From Amphiura filiformis (lineage: Eukaryota; Echinodermata; Ophiuroidea; Amphilepidida; Amphiuridae), in the NCBI RefSeq assembly GCF_039555335.1, contig NC_092628.1, forward strand, positions 77,440,713 to 77,504,712: 64,000 nucleotides of DNA, read 5' to 3'. Shown in pieces: positions 34,383 through 45,991 of the stretch. How positions within the stretch are numbered: the first letter of the stretch is position 1; each line of letters begins with the position of its first letter. A model generated the notes under the pieces. That model made no database searches. It was not told where the DNA came from and worked only from the letters and a program-made list of their open reading frames with translations. The position numbers and the translations under genes were made by a program.

Positions 34383-35892
34383 AATAAAGAAGACAGAGAG
34401 AAAAAAGAAAAATTAACAACCCCGTCAGACCGCCGCTTCCGAGATTCTATGTTTCTATTCGCCGTAAAAGTGCTACCATCATGACCATAGGAAAGCAATT
34501 TTTGAATATATCGCACTGCACTGCAGTACGTTCACGCGGTACCTCTGCATTGAACCATTGATGTCAAAGAACAGGGATAAGATCCTGGATCGTAGAATAT
34601 TCATATCATGCTGATCACTAGCACCTGTAAGATAAAAGAGCGGTATTGTATTTAATCTATGACATTATACATGTGATGAGTGCAACCTGCCTGTAGTGAA
34701 GGGCGATATATTCAAAAATTGTTTTAACCTATTTCTATGGTAGTTAATCCTGTTACATCATCACTTCTACGGCGAATATCATAATTTGGAACGCTGTCTT
34801 GGGTATACACCACCCCAGAAGTGGACTTTTTGCTAGGGGGTATAGCTATTAATAATTGCAAGATTGATGATAAAAAAGGCTTATCATTTGTAAGTGAACA
34901 AGCTTGCAACTGGCCGAACTTGTCTTCAATATTATTACCATTTTAAAAAACATTTATCAACTTGTAATTGGTTTACCTTATAAATAAAGCTATAAATAAA
35001 GCTAATAGCTCACTAGAATTGTAGATACATTCGAAACAACTCAGCAGCAAATCTGAATTTCAGCAAAAGCGTTTGGAAAGTTTACTGAAGAGAAATATAT
35101 CTTGACTTTTTTCTTAGACTCCAATCCATACAGGGCAAAAATTCAGTTTTTAAAATTGTTCATCAATTAACCTTTTCTAACCTGTATGATTGAGATCTTA
35201 CCATGGAACATAACACAAGGAGGCCATTTAGGCAGACCACTGCTGGTTTCTGGGCGAATATGAAACCTTCCCTTGTTTACTAAATGGTGGGAACCCTTTC
35301 TAGATCAAATTGAAGTAACCTATTTGTTGTAAATCTGTTCGAATAACTTTTTTGTAAATAAGTTATTTTTATAGGAAATAAGACTAAAAGAAACCGAGTC
35401 ATCACAGCAGGAATTTACACCACGTACTTTTGTGATTTTTAATATAAAAGATAATAATAGCTAAAAATAAAGTTAATCATTTTTTCTGTGTAAAATTGCT
35501 TTTTCTTTTCAATTTTTTTGTTTACTTTTTTAAACAATATTTTTTTTTAACAAAAAATGCTCCAAACTTCAGTATGAGCATTTGTTTAAAGTTGCTTATA
35601 CAACATTTATGCGTATTCAAAAGCTTTCAAGTTGGCTAATATATACTCAAAGGTGTAAAGGGGACAATTTCTTTTCAATCGCTTGTTTTTAATGTTTTTG
35701 ATTTTAATTTTACTCACATATTTATTATGCATTCTTCCGTCAAAACTTGTTTTTGATGAGCATTGGTCACATTCTAAATTGATAGTGATCAAAGTACACA
35801 TCTCAAATTGTTGTTTAAATTTTAGCTATCCAATTGTTTCAATTTAAGCATTAACATGTTTTTTTCTGTATTCTGTGTATTTTGTTACACAA
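34383..35892. other. No gene recognised
   Basis: AT-rich intergenic or 5' flanking DNA of the galactosyltransferase-like gene; nothing supportable. Confidence 0.4.
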
Positions 35893-36853
35893 TATACAGG
35901 GTGTCCAAGAAAAAATTACCGAGTAAATAAAATTGAACGTAAGTCGAGAAATAGGCATCAGAATCAAAAAAATTAAAAAGTAGTGCATAGCTTGTTTTGT
36001 TGTGCATCACATACAAAAATGTTATTTGATTCGGTTGACTGGTTGCGAAGAAATGAACGATTACATAATGTGTGCATCAATTCAGTTCATTCCAAGTTTG
36101 ATCAACAGACACTTTTTTCATACTGGCTCACCGCTGCCTAAAGTGTGTGTATCTCATTAAATTTAGTCCATATTATCTATTTTATAATCGGACGGTGTTA
36201 TGTCATTCATGCTTTCACTGAAGATGAATAACAGTTTGTCCGTAAAACTTTGATTTCTGCAATTGGAAGCTTTCCAACTTCAATTCTTTATGTTGTGCAA
36301 ATATGTTATATTTTAACTTTCCGAAGAACATTGAGACAAGAATAACAATGATCAAGTACTTACAGCTTTACGTGTGATTTTTGATATCATGCAACATCAT
36401 TACTGTAAAGTTTTAAAAGATTTAAACTTTGTTCTTTATGCAACATTAACGAAAAATATATATTTACAAGTACCGAGCATCATCTTACATGCAAGCTTTC
36501 ATTTTAAATATCATGCAGGTAAATATTTTGCAAGAAACAGATTGTTTAAAAAAAACGAGGATTTCACAGAAGAAAATATGGAGCCCATTGACAGTTAACA
36601 ACTAGTGTGCATTATGTTGAATGATCTTTCTTTCAAACTTGGAATGAAGTGAATTGACACATGCCACATGCGTTATGTAATCGCTCATTTCTTCGCGATC
36701 AGTCAACCGATTCCAGCGAAATTGCAATATAAGATGCAGAATAAGATGGGCTATATACACGCTGATGTTTAGATTGTTGGATTCTGATGTCTATTTCTCG
36801 ACTTACGTTCAAATTTGTTCGCCCGGTAATTTTTTTCTGGGACACCCTGTATA
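35893..36853. mobile_element. Long-TIR element with TATACAGGGTGTCC ends (mariner-like termini)
   Basis: 961 bp. The left end 'tatacagggtgtccaagaaa' pairs with 'tttctgggacaccctgtata'. Pairing continues for about 75 bp ('aacgtaagtcgagaaatag', 'cagaatc'). A second paired block lies inside ('ttcattccaagtttg' and 'caaacttggaatgaa'). The flanking TA fits a TA-targeting (Tc1/mariner-type) element; that class is inferred. It sits within 170 bp of the galactosyltransferase-like coding exon. No transposase frame is recognisable. Confidence 0.8.
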
Positions 36854-37016
36854 AAGTGATTTCCTTGACATTTAAAAGATAAAACCATAAAGCGAAAATT
36901 GATACTTTCACAGAAGTCATTTAATTTACGTCAACTTTTATCTTTTGAAAACAATTTTGATAAATTATAATATAAATTATATTATGAATATTCTTTTCTT
37001 TTTGTCTTTCCTTCAG

Positions 37017-38198
37017 ATGAGAAGAAATCGAGTGTCCATGGTGACTCGTTATGCGGCTATTGCAATAGGTGTAATGCAGGTAGTGGCGCTATTTACATAT
37101 ATATCTGGCAAAAGGAATATCCAACAACAAAATATCCCGGACACTTTCGATTCGACAGCAAGGAAATCTCCAGTGAGACAATTAAATCAAAAAATTATAA
37201 TAGCTCGATCTAATATTCAAACGGAAATTCAGAAAAATGTGATAGATATTATTGAGAATACAACGGACTATGAACATGAAGAACATGAAGGACTCTTCGA
37301 GAATTCGTACACGCAAGAAATAGTCCAAGTCCATGAAGAAAACAGATTGCCAACAGTGGATGGTCAAATGTTGATCAAGGCAGTTATGACTCCAAAGCTA
37401 AGTGATGCATGTGTTTCTTCAATGGATCATGTCTTCTTGTTAATTTTAGTAATGTCATCCCCTCGCCAGCAGAAATTTCGAGATAAAATCCGCCAAACTT
37501 GGGGTAATCAAATACGAGTGAATGGTCTACGAGTTATGCTTCGATTTGTTGTGGGGACTCCAGAATATGAAACTACGCAGTTAATTTTGGAAAGAGAAGA
37601 AATGATAAGTAATGATATTATACAAGGAGATTTCAATGATAACCGCAATGCGACGACGAGAAAAGCTGTGTTTGGATTTTCTTGGGCAGTACATCAATGT
37701 CCGTCTGCTCATTTTGTTATGAAAACTGACTCTGACGTAATTATAAATATTGAAAGTCTTGTCAGGCATTTGATAACTACAAACGAAGGAAAAATTAATA
37801 GATTTGTTGTTGGTAACACATTTCAAAACGAAGTGAAACTGGACCACATCCCTACAATAAAACGGTACATTCTAGAGTCAAAATATCCGAACAGAACTTA
37901 CCAGAATTATCCGAACGGTCCGTGTTACATCATGTCCAGTGCGGTGGCGCGAAATTTGAATGCTGCATTTCATCGTGTGCCGTTCATCGACCAGTTGGAT
38001 GTTTATATTGGAGTGTGTCTACACCATCTTGGAGTGCCCATAGAACTTGAGCGCCGATTTGTGCCACAGACACCATCCAATCAAAATCATTGCTTAGTCC
38101 GAGATGCTATCATTATTCATCCAGTGACTTATTACGATATGGGATATCTGTGGTCGGTCTACCAAAAATTACCCGAAATTTGTAAACATTTAAATTGA
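37017..38198 (+). CDS. Beta-1,3-galactosyltransferase-family (GT31) type II membrane protein
   Basis: 393 residues. The ATG at 37017 directly follows a strong acceptor (polypyrimidine tract then CTTCAG, AG at 37015-37016), so this is the coding exon after a 5' intron. The upstream in-frame codons are intronic. A transmembrane anchor spans residues 12-29, with a stem to about 130 and the catalytic domain 135-390. Family motifs are RDKIRQTW (155-162), the 'FVVGTPE' strand (177-183), 'GDFNDNRNATTRKAV' (204-218), the DxD site DSD in 'KTDSDVIIN' (236-244), 'YPNGPCYIMS' (298-307) and 'LDVYIG' (328-333). Departures from typical B3GALTs are DSD for DDD, a shortened glycine-rich loop, and leucine for glutamate in the EDVxxG motif. 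Possible N-glycosylation sites are N81, N211 and N292. It probably adds a hexose in beta-1,3 linkage in the Golgi, but activity cannot be assumed given the altered motif. Confidence 0.88.
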   Translation: MRRNRVSMVTRYAAIAIGVMQVVALFTYISGKRNIQQQNIPDTFDSTARKSPVRQLNQKIIIARSNIQTEIQKNVIDIIENTTDYEHEEHEGLFENSYTQEIVQVHEENRLPTVDGQMLIKAVMTPKLSDACVSSMDHVFLLILVMSSPRQQKFRDKIRQTWGNQIRVNGLRVMLRFVVGTPEYETTQLILEREEMISNDIIQGDFNDNRNATTRKAVFGFSWAVHQCPSAHFVMKTDSDVIINIESLVRHLITTNEGKINRFVVGNTFQNEVKLDHIPTIKRYILESKYPNRTYQNYPNGPCYIMSSAVARNLNAAFHRVPFIDQLDVYIGVCLHHLGVPIELERRFVPQTPSNQNHCLVRDAIIIHPVTYYDMGYLWSVYQKLPEICKHLN

Positions 38199-39005
38199 GG
38201 TTGTGACTAGACTTACAAATATAGTAGCCACGCCAATGAGCATACACTGTAAACAATATGAGCTGTTATTTTATTTTAAAAAATCCGTCAGCAATGTTGC
38301 CGGATCTGCTCCTTGAATTACGTCTAGAATATCAGGAATTTCCATTATCATGATATTCTTACGAAAAGTTAAGGGTAATTGCCAATACTTTAAGTAACAG
38401 AAACACGGCATTTCTTGTCCGAAGACAAGATTTCGGCACACTAGCTCAATTAAAGAAGCCATGTCTAACCAAACATACCAAAGGCAATAAAATCAAGGCA
38501 TGTCTCAAAACTGGCTTCAAATACACGTTTTACTTATTGAAAGGCATGACTTAGTATCTTAATATCAAGAATTTTTATATTCTTACGAAAAGTTAAGGGC
38601 AAATGCCAATACTTTAAATAACACTTAACACGGCATTTCTTGTCCGAAGACAAGATTTCGACACACTACAAAATGTAGCTCAATTGAGGAAGCCATGTCT
38701 AACCAAACATACCAAAGGCAATAAAATCAAGTCGTGTCTCAAAACTGGCTTCAGATTAATACACGTTTTACTTACTGGAAGGCATGACTTAGTATCTTAA
38801 TAATATCAAGAATTTCCACATTCTTAAGCCTTAATATACGATTTCCGTCAAATTTTTATTTTGTTATTCTTTATTCAAAATGTTGTAATAATATTAGTAA
38901 TAACTGGCGAAAAGGGTTGCTGTCCATTTTAGGTTGAAATAACAAGGTAAAGTGAAAGAAACGCCACTGGTTATTTTGACCATTTAACACACAGTTCTAT
39001 GTGAA

Positions 39006-39043
39006 GACATATTATCATAATTTTTAAATTATGATAATATGTC
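39006..39043. repeat. 38-bp hairpin inside the satellite spacer
   Basis: 17-base perfect arms (GACATATTATCATAATT and complement) with a 4-base loop. The same hairpin recurs in the other two spacers at about 40731-40768 and 41793-41830. It directly precedes 'cgaactttgctctgttgacc' each time. Confidence 0.9.
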
Positions 39044-42000
39044 GAACTTTGCTCTGTTGACCTACAAAGACAACAAATTTGGCCGATTCCATTTAGGTGC
39101 AAGTTGGGACATGTGTAAACATTACAAATATGCAAAAAATCATCAGGTTTGAAAAAAAATTAACCAATTTCATATTATAAGATCGTACATTATGGCTTTA
39201 AGGTCAAATGCCAATACTTTAAATAACAGAAACACGGCATTTCTTGTCCGAAGACAAGATTTCGGCACACTAGCTCAATTGAGGAAGCCATTTCTAACCA
39301 AACATACCAAAGGCAATAAAATCAAGGCGTGTCTCAAAACTGGCTTCAGATTAATACACGTTTTACTTACTGGAAGGCATGACTTAGTATCTTAATAATA
39401 TCAAGAATTTCCACATTCTTACGAAAAGTTAAGGGCAATTGCCAATACTTTAAGTAACAGAAACACGGCATTTCTTGTCCGAAGACAAGATTTTGGCACA
39501 CTAGCTCAATTGAGGAAGCCATGTCTAAACAGACATACCAAAGGCAATAAAATCAAGGCGTGTCTCAAAACTGGCTTCAGATTAATACACGTTATACTTA
39601 CTGGAAGGCATGACTTAGTATCTTAATAATATCAAGAATTTCCACATTCTTACGAACAGTTAAGGGCAATTGCCAATTACTTTAAATTTCGGCACACTAG
39701 CTCAATTGAGGAAGCCATGTCTAAACAGACATACCAAAGGCAATAAAATCAAGGCGTGTCTCAAAACTGGCTTCAGATTAATACACGTTTTACTTACTGG
39801 AAGGCATGCCTTAGTATCTTAATATCAAGAATTTCCACATTCTTACGAAAAGTTAAGGGCAATTGCCAATTACTTTAAGTAACAGAAACACGGCATTTCT
39901 TGTCCGAAGATATGATTTCGGCACACTAGCTCAATTGAGGAAGCCATGTCTAAACAGACATACCAAAGGCAATAAAATCAAGGCGTGTCTCAAAACTGGC
40001 TTCAGATTAATACACGTTTTACTTACTGGAAGGCATGACTTAGTATCTTAATAATATCAAGAATTTCCACATTCTTACGAAAAGTTAAGGGCAATTGCCA
40101 ATTACTTTAAGTAACAGAAACACGGCATTTCTTGTCCGAAGATATGATTTCGGCACACTAGCTCAATTGAGGAAGCCATGTCTAAACAGACATACCAAAG
40201 GCAATAAAATCAAGGCGTGTCTCAAAACTGGCTTCAGATTAATACACGTTTTACTTACTGGAAGGCATGACTTAGTATCTTAATAATATCAAGAATTTCC
40301 ACTACATTCTTACGAAAAGTTAAGGGCAATTGCCAATACTTTAAATAACAGCAACACGGCATTTCTTGTCCGAAGACAAGATTTCGACACACTACAAAAT
40401 GTAGCTCAATTGAGGAAGCCATGTCTAACCAAACATACCAAAGGCAATAAAATCAAGTCGTGTCTCAAAACTGGCTTCAGATTAATACACGTTTTACTTA
40501 CTGGAAGGCATGACTTAGTATCTTAATAATATCAAGAATTTCCACATTCTTAAGCCTTAATATACGATTTCCGTCAAATTTTTATTTTGTTATTCTTTAT
40601 TCAAAATGTTGTAATAATATTAGTAATAACTGGCGAAAAGGGTTGCTGTCCATTTTAGGTTGAAATAACAAGGTAAAGTGAAAGAAACGCCACTGGTTAT
40701 TTTGACCATTTAACACACAGTTCTATGGGAAGACATATTATCATAATTTTTAAATTATGATAATATGTCGAACTTTGCTCTGTTGACCTACAAAGACAAC
40801 AAATTTGGCCGATTCCATTTAGGTGCAAGTTGGGACATGTGTAAACATTACAAATATGCAAAAAATCAGGTTTGAAAAAATTAACCAATTTCATATTATA
40901 AGATCGTACATTATGGCTTTAAGGTCAAATGCCAATACTTTAAATAACAGAAACACGGCATTTCTTGTCCGAAGACAAGATTTCGGCACACTAGCTCAAT
41001 TGAGGAAGCCATTTCTAACCAAACATACCAAAGGCAATAAAATCAAGGCGTGTCTCAAAACTGGCTTCAGATTAATACACGTTTTACTTACTGGAAGGCA
41101 TGACTTAGTATCTTAATAATATCAAGAATTTCCACATTCTTACGAAAAGTTAAGGGCAATTGCCAATACTTTAAGTAACAGAAACACGGCATTTCTTGTC
41201 CGAAGACAAGATTTTGGCACACTAGCTCAATTGAGGAAGCCATGTCTAAACAGACATACTAAAGGCAATAAAATCAAGGCGTGTCTCAAAACTGGCTTCA
41301 GATTAATACACGTTTTACTTACTGGAAGGCATGACTTAGTATCTTAATAATATCAAGAATTTCCACTACATTCTTACGAAAAGTTAAGGGCAATTGCCAA
41401 TACTTTAAATAACAGCAACACGGCATTTCTTGTCCGAAGACAAGATTTCGACACACTACAAAATGTAGCTCAATTGAGGAAGCCATGTCTAACCAAACAT
41501 ACCAAAGGCAATAAAATCAAGTCGTGTCTCAAAACTGGCTTCAGATTAATACACGTTTTACTTACTGGAAGGCATGACTTAGTATCTTAATAATATCAAG
41601 AATTTCCACATTCTTAAGCCTTAATATACGATTTCCGTCAAATTTTTATTTTGTTATTCTTTATTCAAAATGTTGTAATAATATTAGTAATAACTGGCGA
41701 AAAGGGTTGCTGTCCATTTTAGGTTGAAATAACAAGGTAAAGTGAAAGAAACGCCACTGGTTATTTTGACCATTTAACACACAGTTCTATGGAAGACATA
41801 TTATCATAATTTTTAAATTATGATAATATGTCGAACTTTGCTCTGTTGACCTACAAAGACAACAAATTTGGCCGATTCCATTTAGGTGCAAGTTGGGACA
41901 TGTGTAAACATTACAAATATGCAAAAAAATCAGGTTTGAAAAAAATTAACCAATTTCATATTATAAGATCGTACATTATGGCTTTAAGGTCAAATGCCAA

Positions 42001-43595
42001 TACTTTAAATAACAGAAACACGGCATTTCTTGTCCGAAGACAAGATTTTGGCACACTAGCTCAATTGAGGAAGCCATTTCTAACCAAACATACCAAAGGC
42101 AATAAAATCAAGGCGTGTCTCAAAACTGGCTTCAGATTAATACACGTTTTACTTACTGGAAGGCATGACTTAGTATCTTAATAATATCAAGAATTTCCAC
42201 ATTCTTACGAAAAGTTAAGGGCAATTGCCAATACTTTAAGTAACAGAAACACGGCATTTCTTGTCCGAAGACAAGATTTTGGCACACTAGCTCAATTGAG
42301 GAAGCCATGTCTAAACAGACATACCAAAGGCAATAAAATCAAGGCGTGTCTCAAAACTGGCTTCAGATTAATACACGTTATACTTACTGGAAGGCATGAC
42401 TTAGTATCTTAATAATATCAAGAATTTCCACATTCTTACGAACAGTTAAGGGCAATTGCCAATTACTTTAAATTTCGGCACACTAGCTCAATTGAGGAAG
42501 CCATGTCTAAACAGACATACCAAAGGCAATAAAATCAAGGCGTGTCTCAAAACTGGCTTCAGATTAATACACGTTTTACTTACTGGAAGGCATGCCTTAG
42601 TATCTTAATATCAAGAATTTCCACATTCTTACGAAAAGTTAAGGGCAAATTGCCAATTACTTTAAGTAACAGAAACACGGCATTTCTTGTCAGAAGATAT
42701 GATTTCGGCACACTAGCTCAATTGAGGAAGCCATGTCTAAACAGACATACCAAAGGCAATAAAATCAAGGCGTGTCTCAAAACTGGCTTCAGATTAATAC
42801 ACGTTTTACTTACTGGAAGGCATGACTTAGTATCTTAATAATATCAAGAATTTCCACATTCTTACGAAAAGTTAAGGGCAATTGCCAATTACTTTAAGTA
42901 ACAGAAACACGGCATTTCTTGTCCGAAGATATGATTTCGGCACACTAGCTCAATTGAGGAAGCCATGTCTAAACAGACATACCAAAGGCAATAAAATCAA
43001 GGCGTGTCTCAAAACTGGCTTCAGATTAATACACGTTTTACTTACTGGAAGGCATGACTTAGTATCTTAATAATATCAAGAATTTCCACTACATTCTTAC
43101 GAAAAGTTAAGGGCAATTGCCAATACTTTAAATAACAGCAACACGGCATTTCTTGTCCGAAGACAAAATTTCGGCACACTAGCTCAATTGAGGAAGTCAT
43201 GTCTAAACAGACATACCAAAGGCAATAAAATCAAGGCGTGTCTCAAAACTGGCTTCAGATTAATACACGTTTTACTTAAGTTACTGGAAGGCATGCCTTA
43301 GTATCTTAATATCAAGAATTTCCACATTCTTACGAAAAGTTAAGGGCAATTGCCAATTACTTTAAGTAACAGAAACACGGCATTTCTTGTCCGAAGACAA
43401 GATTTTGGCACACTAGCTCAATTGAGGAAGCCATGTCTAACCAAACATACAAAAGGCAATAAAATCAAGGCGTGTCTCAAAACTGGCTTCAAATACACGT
43501 TTTACTTACTGGAAGGCTTGACTTTGTATATTTAAGGCGTATATTGTTGGTTGAAGCAACCCAAAAAACGATTATCATTATCTAAATTTTATCTA

Positions 43596-43663
43596 AAATT
43601 TCGTATGCACAAAACCAGAAATTTACTCACGATTGACTTTCTGGTTTTGTGCATACGAAATTT
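43596..43663. repeat. Perfect 26-bp-arm hairpin at the satellite edge
   Basis: Arms 43596-43621 and 43638-43663 (AAATTTCGTATGCACAAAAC and onward) are perfectly complementary around a 16-base loop. It separates the main satellite array from the 290-bp module that follows. Confidence 0.92.
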
Positions 43664-43704
43664 ATTTAATCTGTTTATCTACAAACCTGAAGAATCTATT
43701 CAGT

Positions 43705-44005
43705 AGTAACACTTTCATGTTTTGCAAAAGTTCATTCTACAAATCACATACTTTGAAAACTTGCTTGATTTATTGTTGTTAAAGAGTTATGTACGGTTTA
43801 CAAAAGTGTTGTTGTTTCAGCCCTTTTTACAACATAACTAAAGAACCACAGGACCTATAAAAGAATATCTGTGATGTCTGCGATATTTGAATCTTGCTAC
43901 ACACTCGCTGTGAAATGATCAATGCAATTTTTGCCAAACCTCACTGCTATTCGCAAGATGCTTTGAACTACCAAATCGCAACAGTTTAAAATAGTTGCTA
44001 ACCTT
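43705..44005 (+). repeat. 290-bp satellite-abutting module, copy 1
   Basis: About 290 bp from 'agtaacactttcatgttttg' to 'tttaaaatagttgctaacct'. It is close in sequence to 47545-47837 (shared 'caaaagtgttgttgtttcag', 'aagaaccacaggacct' and 'atgatcaatgcaattttt'). Its right end runs straight into a truncated 230-bp satellite unit. Confidence 0.85.
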
Positions 44006-44385
44006 AATATCAAGAACTTCCACATTCTTACGAAAAGTTAAGGGCAATTGCCAATACTTTAAATAACAGATGATTTCGGCACACTAGCTCAATTGAGGAA
44101 GCCATGTCTAACCAAATATACCAAAGACCATAAAATGAAGGTTCGTCTCAAAACTGGCTTTAAATACACGTTTTACTTACTGAAAGGCATGACTTAGTAT
44201 CTTAATATCAAGAATTTCCATATTCGTACGAAAAGTTAAGGGCAATTGCCAATACTTTAAATAACAGAAACACGGCATTTTTTGTCCGAAGACATGATTT
44301 CGGCACACTAGCTCAATATTGAGGAAGCCATGTCTAACTAAACATACCATAGGCAATAAAATCAAGGCATGTCTCAAAACTGGTC

Positions 44386-44791
44386 ACACACTTATGAATG
44401 TACCGACAGAAATATTTTTGGGACGGAAATTCTGAATTGTTGACCCCAATTTATTTTGGCCGGGGGGGGGTTGAGGGCGTCCCCACGCCATTAATTACTA
44501 CATTAGTAAATATTGCAACAACAAAAATTACGTGGGACTAAATAGTTTGGGTTTAACGGATCTCTGATGTCCCTTTAAACTTGTTTAAAAGTTTAAGCAG
44601 CTCTCTATCTTGACTCTTTTATTCTCTTCTCTATACTTCTTCTTCATCTCCTTCCTTCTTACTTTCCTTTTTTCTTTTACTTCTTCCTCGTCCTTTTCTC
44701 TCGTGTTTGCTTTAATTAAATAATTATTTCATTGTATCCAATTTTCATCACGGAGTCTTAAATCCAAAATGTTTGTGCGTTTTCGTCATCT
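44386..44791. other. 3' flank of the coiled-coil gene
   Basis: A 9-G tract is at 44462-44470. On the minus strand, an AATAAA (plus-strand TTTATT at 44618-44623) lies about 170 bp beyond the stop codon of the gene at 44792-45991 and is a candidate poly(A) signal. The intervening sequence is pyrimidine-rich on the plus strand. Confidence 0.45.
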
Positions 44792-45991
44792 TCATTTTTC
44801 TTGAGTGGCCTGATGATGCAGTAAAAAACCATCAACCTTCTCCAAGATTCTTTCATTTTGCAGAGTATGATCATATCGTATTAAGTACCTTGATGTTGTA
44901 TGTTCCAGTGGTCGTCTACGCGGTAAGGTGGCATCATTCCTTAATTTTGCAAGAATGGTTTGTCTCTCACCATCGTCGTCAGCCATTAATGAATGGAATT
45001 GGTAAGCGTATTTGAACCTCGCTGATTTGCCATTAGCTTCCGCCATATCTGTACTTGGAGAAGCGATTATACTAGGACAAGTTTGACTACGATTTAAAGT
45101 AGCCGGCCGTTCTAACCGCCTATTATTACCAAATCTAGTCTGAGTAGTAGGACTGCAAACAGGTGATGAGGAGTTACTGGTAGGGGAGTTAATATGGTTA
45201 CTATGATGTGTAGTGGTACGACGCCTGCCAACAGGCGAGTGGGGGTTAATATTGTGTGCAGATATTGGTTTTCCATTGTTGTTAAAAGCGCTATTCGTAT
45301 TAGCACGGATGTGTTCCCGAACTTCCGACCATTTAGACCTAGCCGGCAGTGTCGGTGACTCATCTGCCTGCTCCTCTGTCGCTTCTTGCAATGCATTCCT
45401 ATAAATAACTGATAATCGTGAGCGGGTCGACGAATTGGCAGTTGCTGATTGCATGCGACTTTCTGTGGGTCTGTTGTCATGACAACGAGGTCTCCATGTC
45501 TCATTCCATGCTTCCAAAACAGGTTGAATGACGTCATCTTTGATGTCACCATCATTATCATCATCACTAAAAACGTCGTCATCATTGTCTGATTCACACA
45601 AGCCAGAGCTTTCAAACACATCTTTATCTTCATCATTACCAACGTTTGCTCTTCTTGCTTTAGACATGTTAGACACCGTCATTTGTGTTTGACCCGACGG
45701 TTGTTGCATATGGGTTCGAGACCCAGACATGCTCCTCATTCTAGAAGCCACTAGAGTAACATCTACGCCATTTTCTTTGAGTTCTTGTTGTAAATGTCTT
45801 TTGGCCTTATCAGATTGGTACAAGGTTTTAACCTGTTTCCTGTCCAATTCTTGTAATTGTTCTTGACACAGAGTGTTAAGTCTGTTGTTGCTAGCCTGTA
45901 CTCGCTCCAGTATTCGATGGCTCGATCTTTCCCGTAGTTGCCAAGATTTACCGAAAGAAGAATTTTCATGCGATGTCTTTGTGTCCGTCAT
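44792..45991 (-). CDS. Uncharacterised 399-residue protein with N-terminal coiled coil
   Basis: An intact intronless frame of 400 codons from ATG 45991-45989 to TGA 44794-44792. I do not recognise the family. Residues about 20-75 (RILERVQASNNRLNTLCQEQ and onward to LQQELKENG) are predicted helical coiled coil with heptad-like leucines. Residues 120-155 are Asp/Glu-rich (SDNDDDVFSDDDNDGD). The middle is Ser/Thr/Asn/Arg-rich and probably disordered. The C-terminal 70 residues (from about 'GKSARFKYAYQFHSLMADDD' to 'LEKVDGFLLHHQ') look structured and may be the conserved part. No signal peptide or membrane segment, so probably cytoplasmic or nuclear. The composition and the 1.2-kb open frame argue for a real gene. 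Lack of introns could mean a single-exon gene or a retrocopy. Confidence 0.75.
   Translation of the reverse strand: MTDTKTSHENSSFGKSWQLRERSSHRILERVQASNNRLNTLCQEQLQELDRKQVKTLYQSDKAKRHLQQELKENGVDVTLVASRMRSMSGSRTHMQQPSGQTQMTVSNMSKARRANVGNDEDKDVFESSGLCESDNDDDVFSDDDNDGDIKDDVIQPVLEAWNETWRPRCHDNRPTESRMQSATANSSTRSRLSVIYRNALQEATEEQADESPTLPARSKWSEVREHIRANTNSAFNNNGKPISAHNINPHSPVGRRRTTTHHSNHINSPTSNSSSPVCSPTTQTRFGNNRRLERPATLNRSQTCPSIIASPSTDMAEANGKSARFKYAYQFHSLMADDDGERQTILAKLRNDATLPRRRPLEHTTSRYLIRYDHTLQNERILEKVDGFLLHHQATQEK

Larger units (their letters stand above)
38290..44385 (+). repeat. 230-bp satellite array with higher-order structure
   Basis: About 20 units of roughly 205-235 bp; landmarks are 'cacggcatttcttgtccgaa', 'gctcaattgaggaagccatg', 'caaaggcaataaaatcaa' and 'ggaaggcatgacttagtatc'. 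Variants are A (atttctaaccaaac), B (tctaaacagacat), truncated T, C (gaagatatgatttcgg) and D (extra 'acaaaatgtag'). A non-repeat spacer S of about 360 bp recurs at about 38825, 40553 and 41615. The order is D-S-A-B-T-C-C-D-S-A-B-D-S-A-B-T-C-C-D', giving higher-order periods of about 1.73 and 1.06 kb that differ by one T-C-C block. The array starts about 90 bp after the galactosyltransferase stop codon. Each unit holds AATAAA, so the first (about 38487) could serve as that gene's poly(A) signal. Confidence 0.95.

Noticed and set aside
36374-36598. 74-codon frame that might be a transposase remnant
   Set aside because: Lies inside the TATACAGGGTGTCC element but shows no DDE-type motif.
45112-45642. 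176-codon frame overlapping the coiled-coil gene
   Set aside because: Another frame of the same strand inside the larger intact 399-codon gene; composition is low-complexity Met/Leu/Thr.
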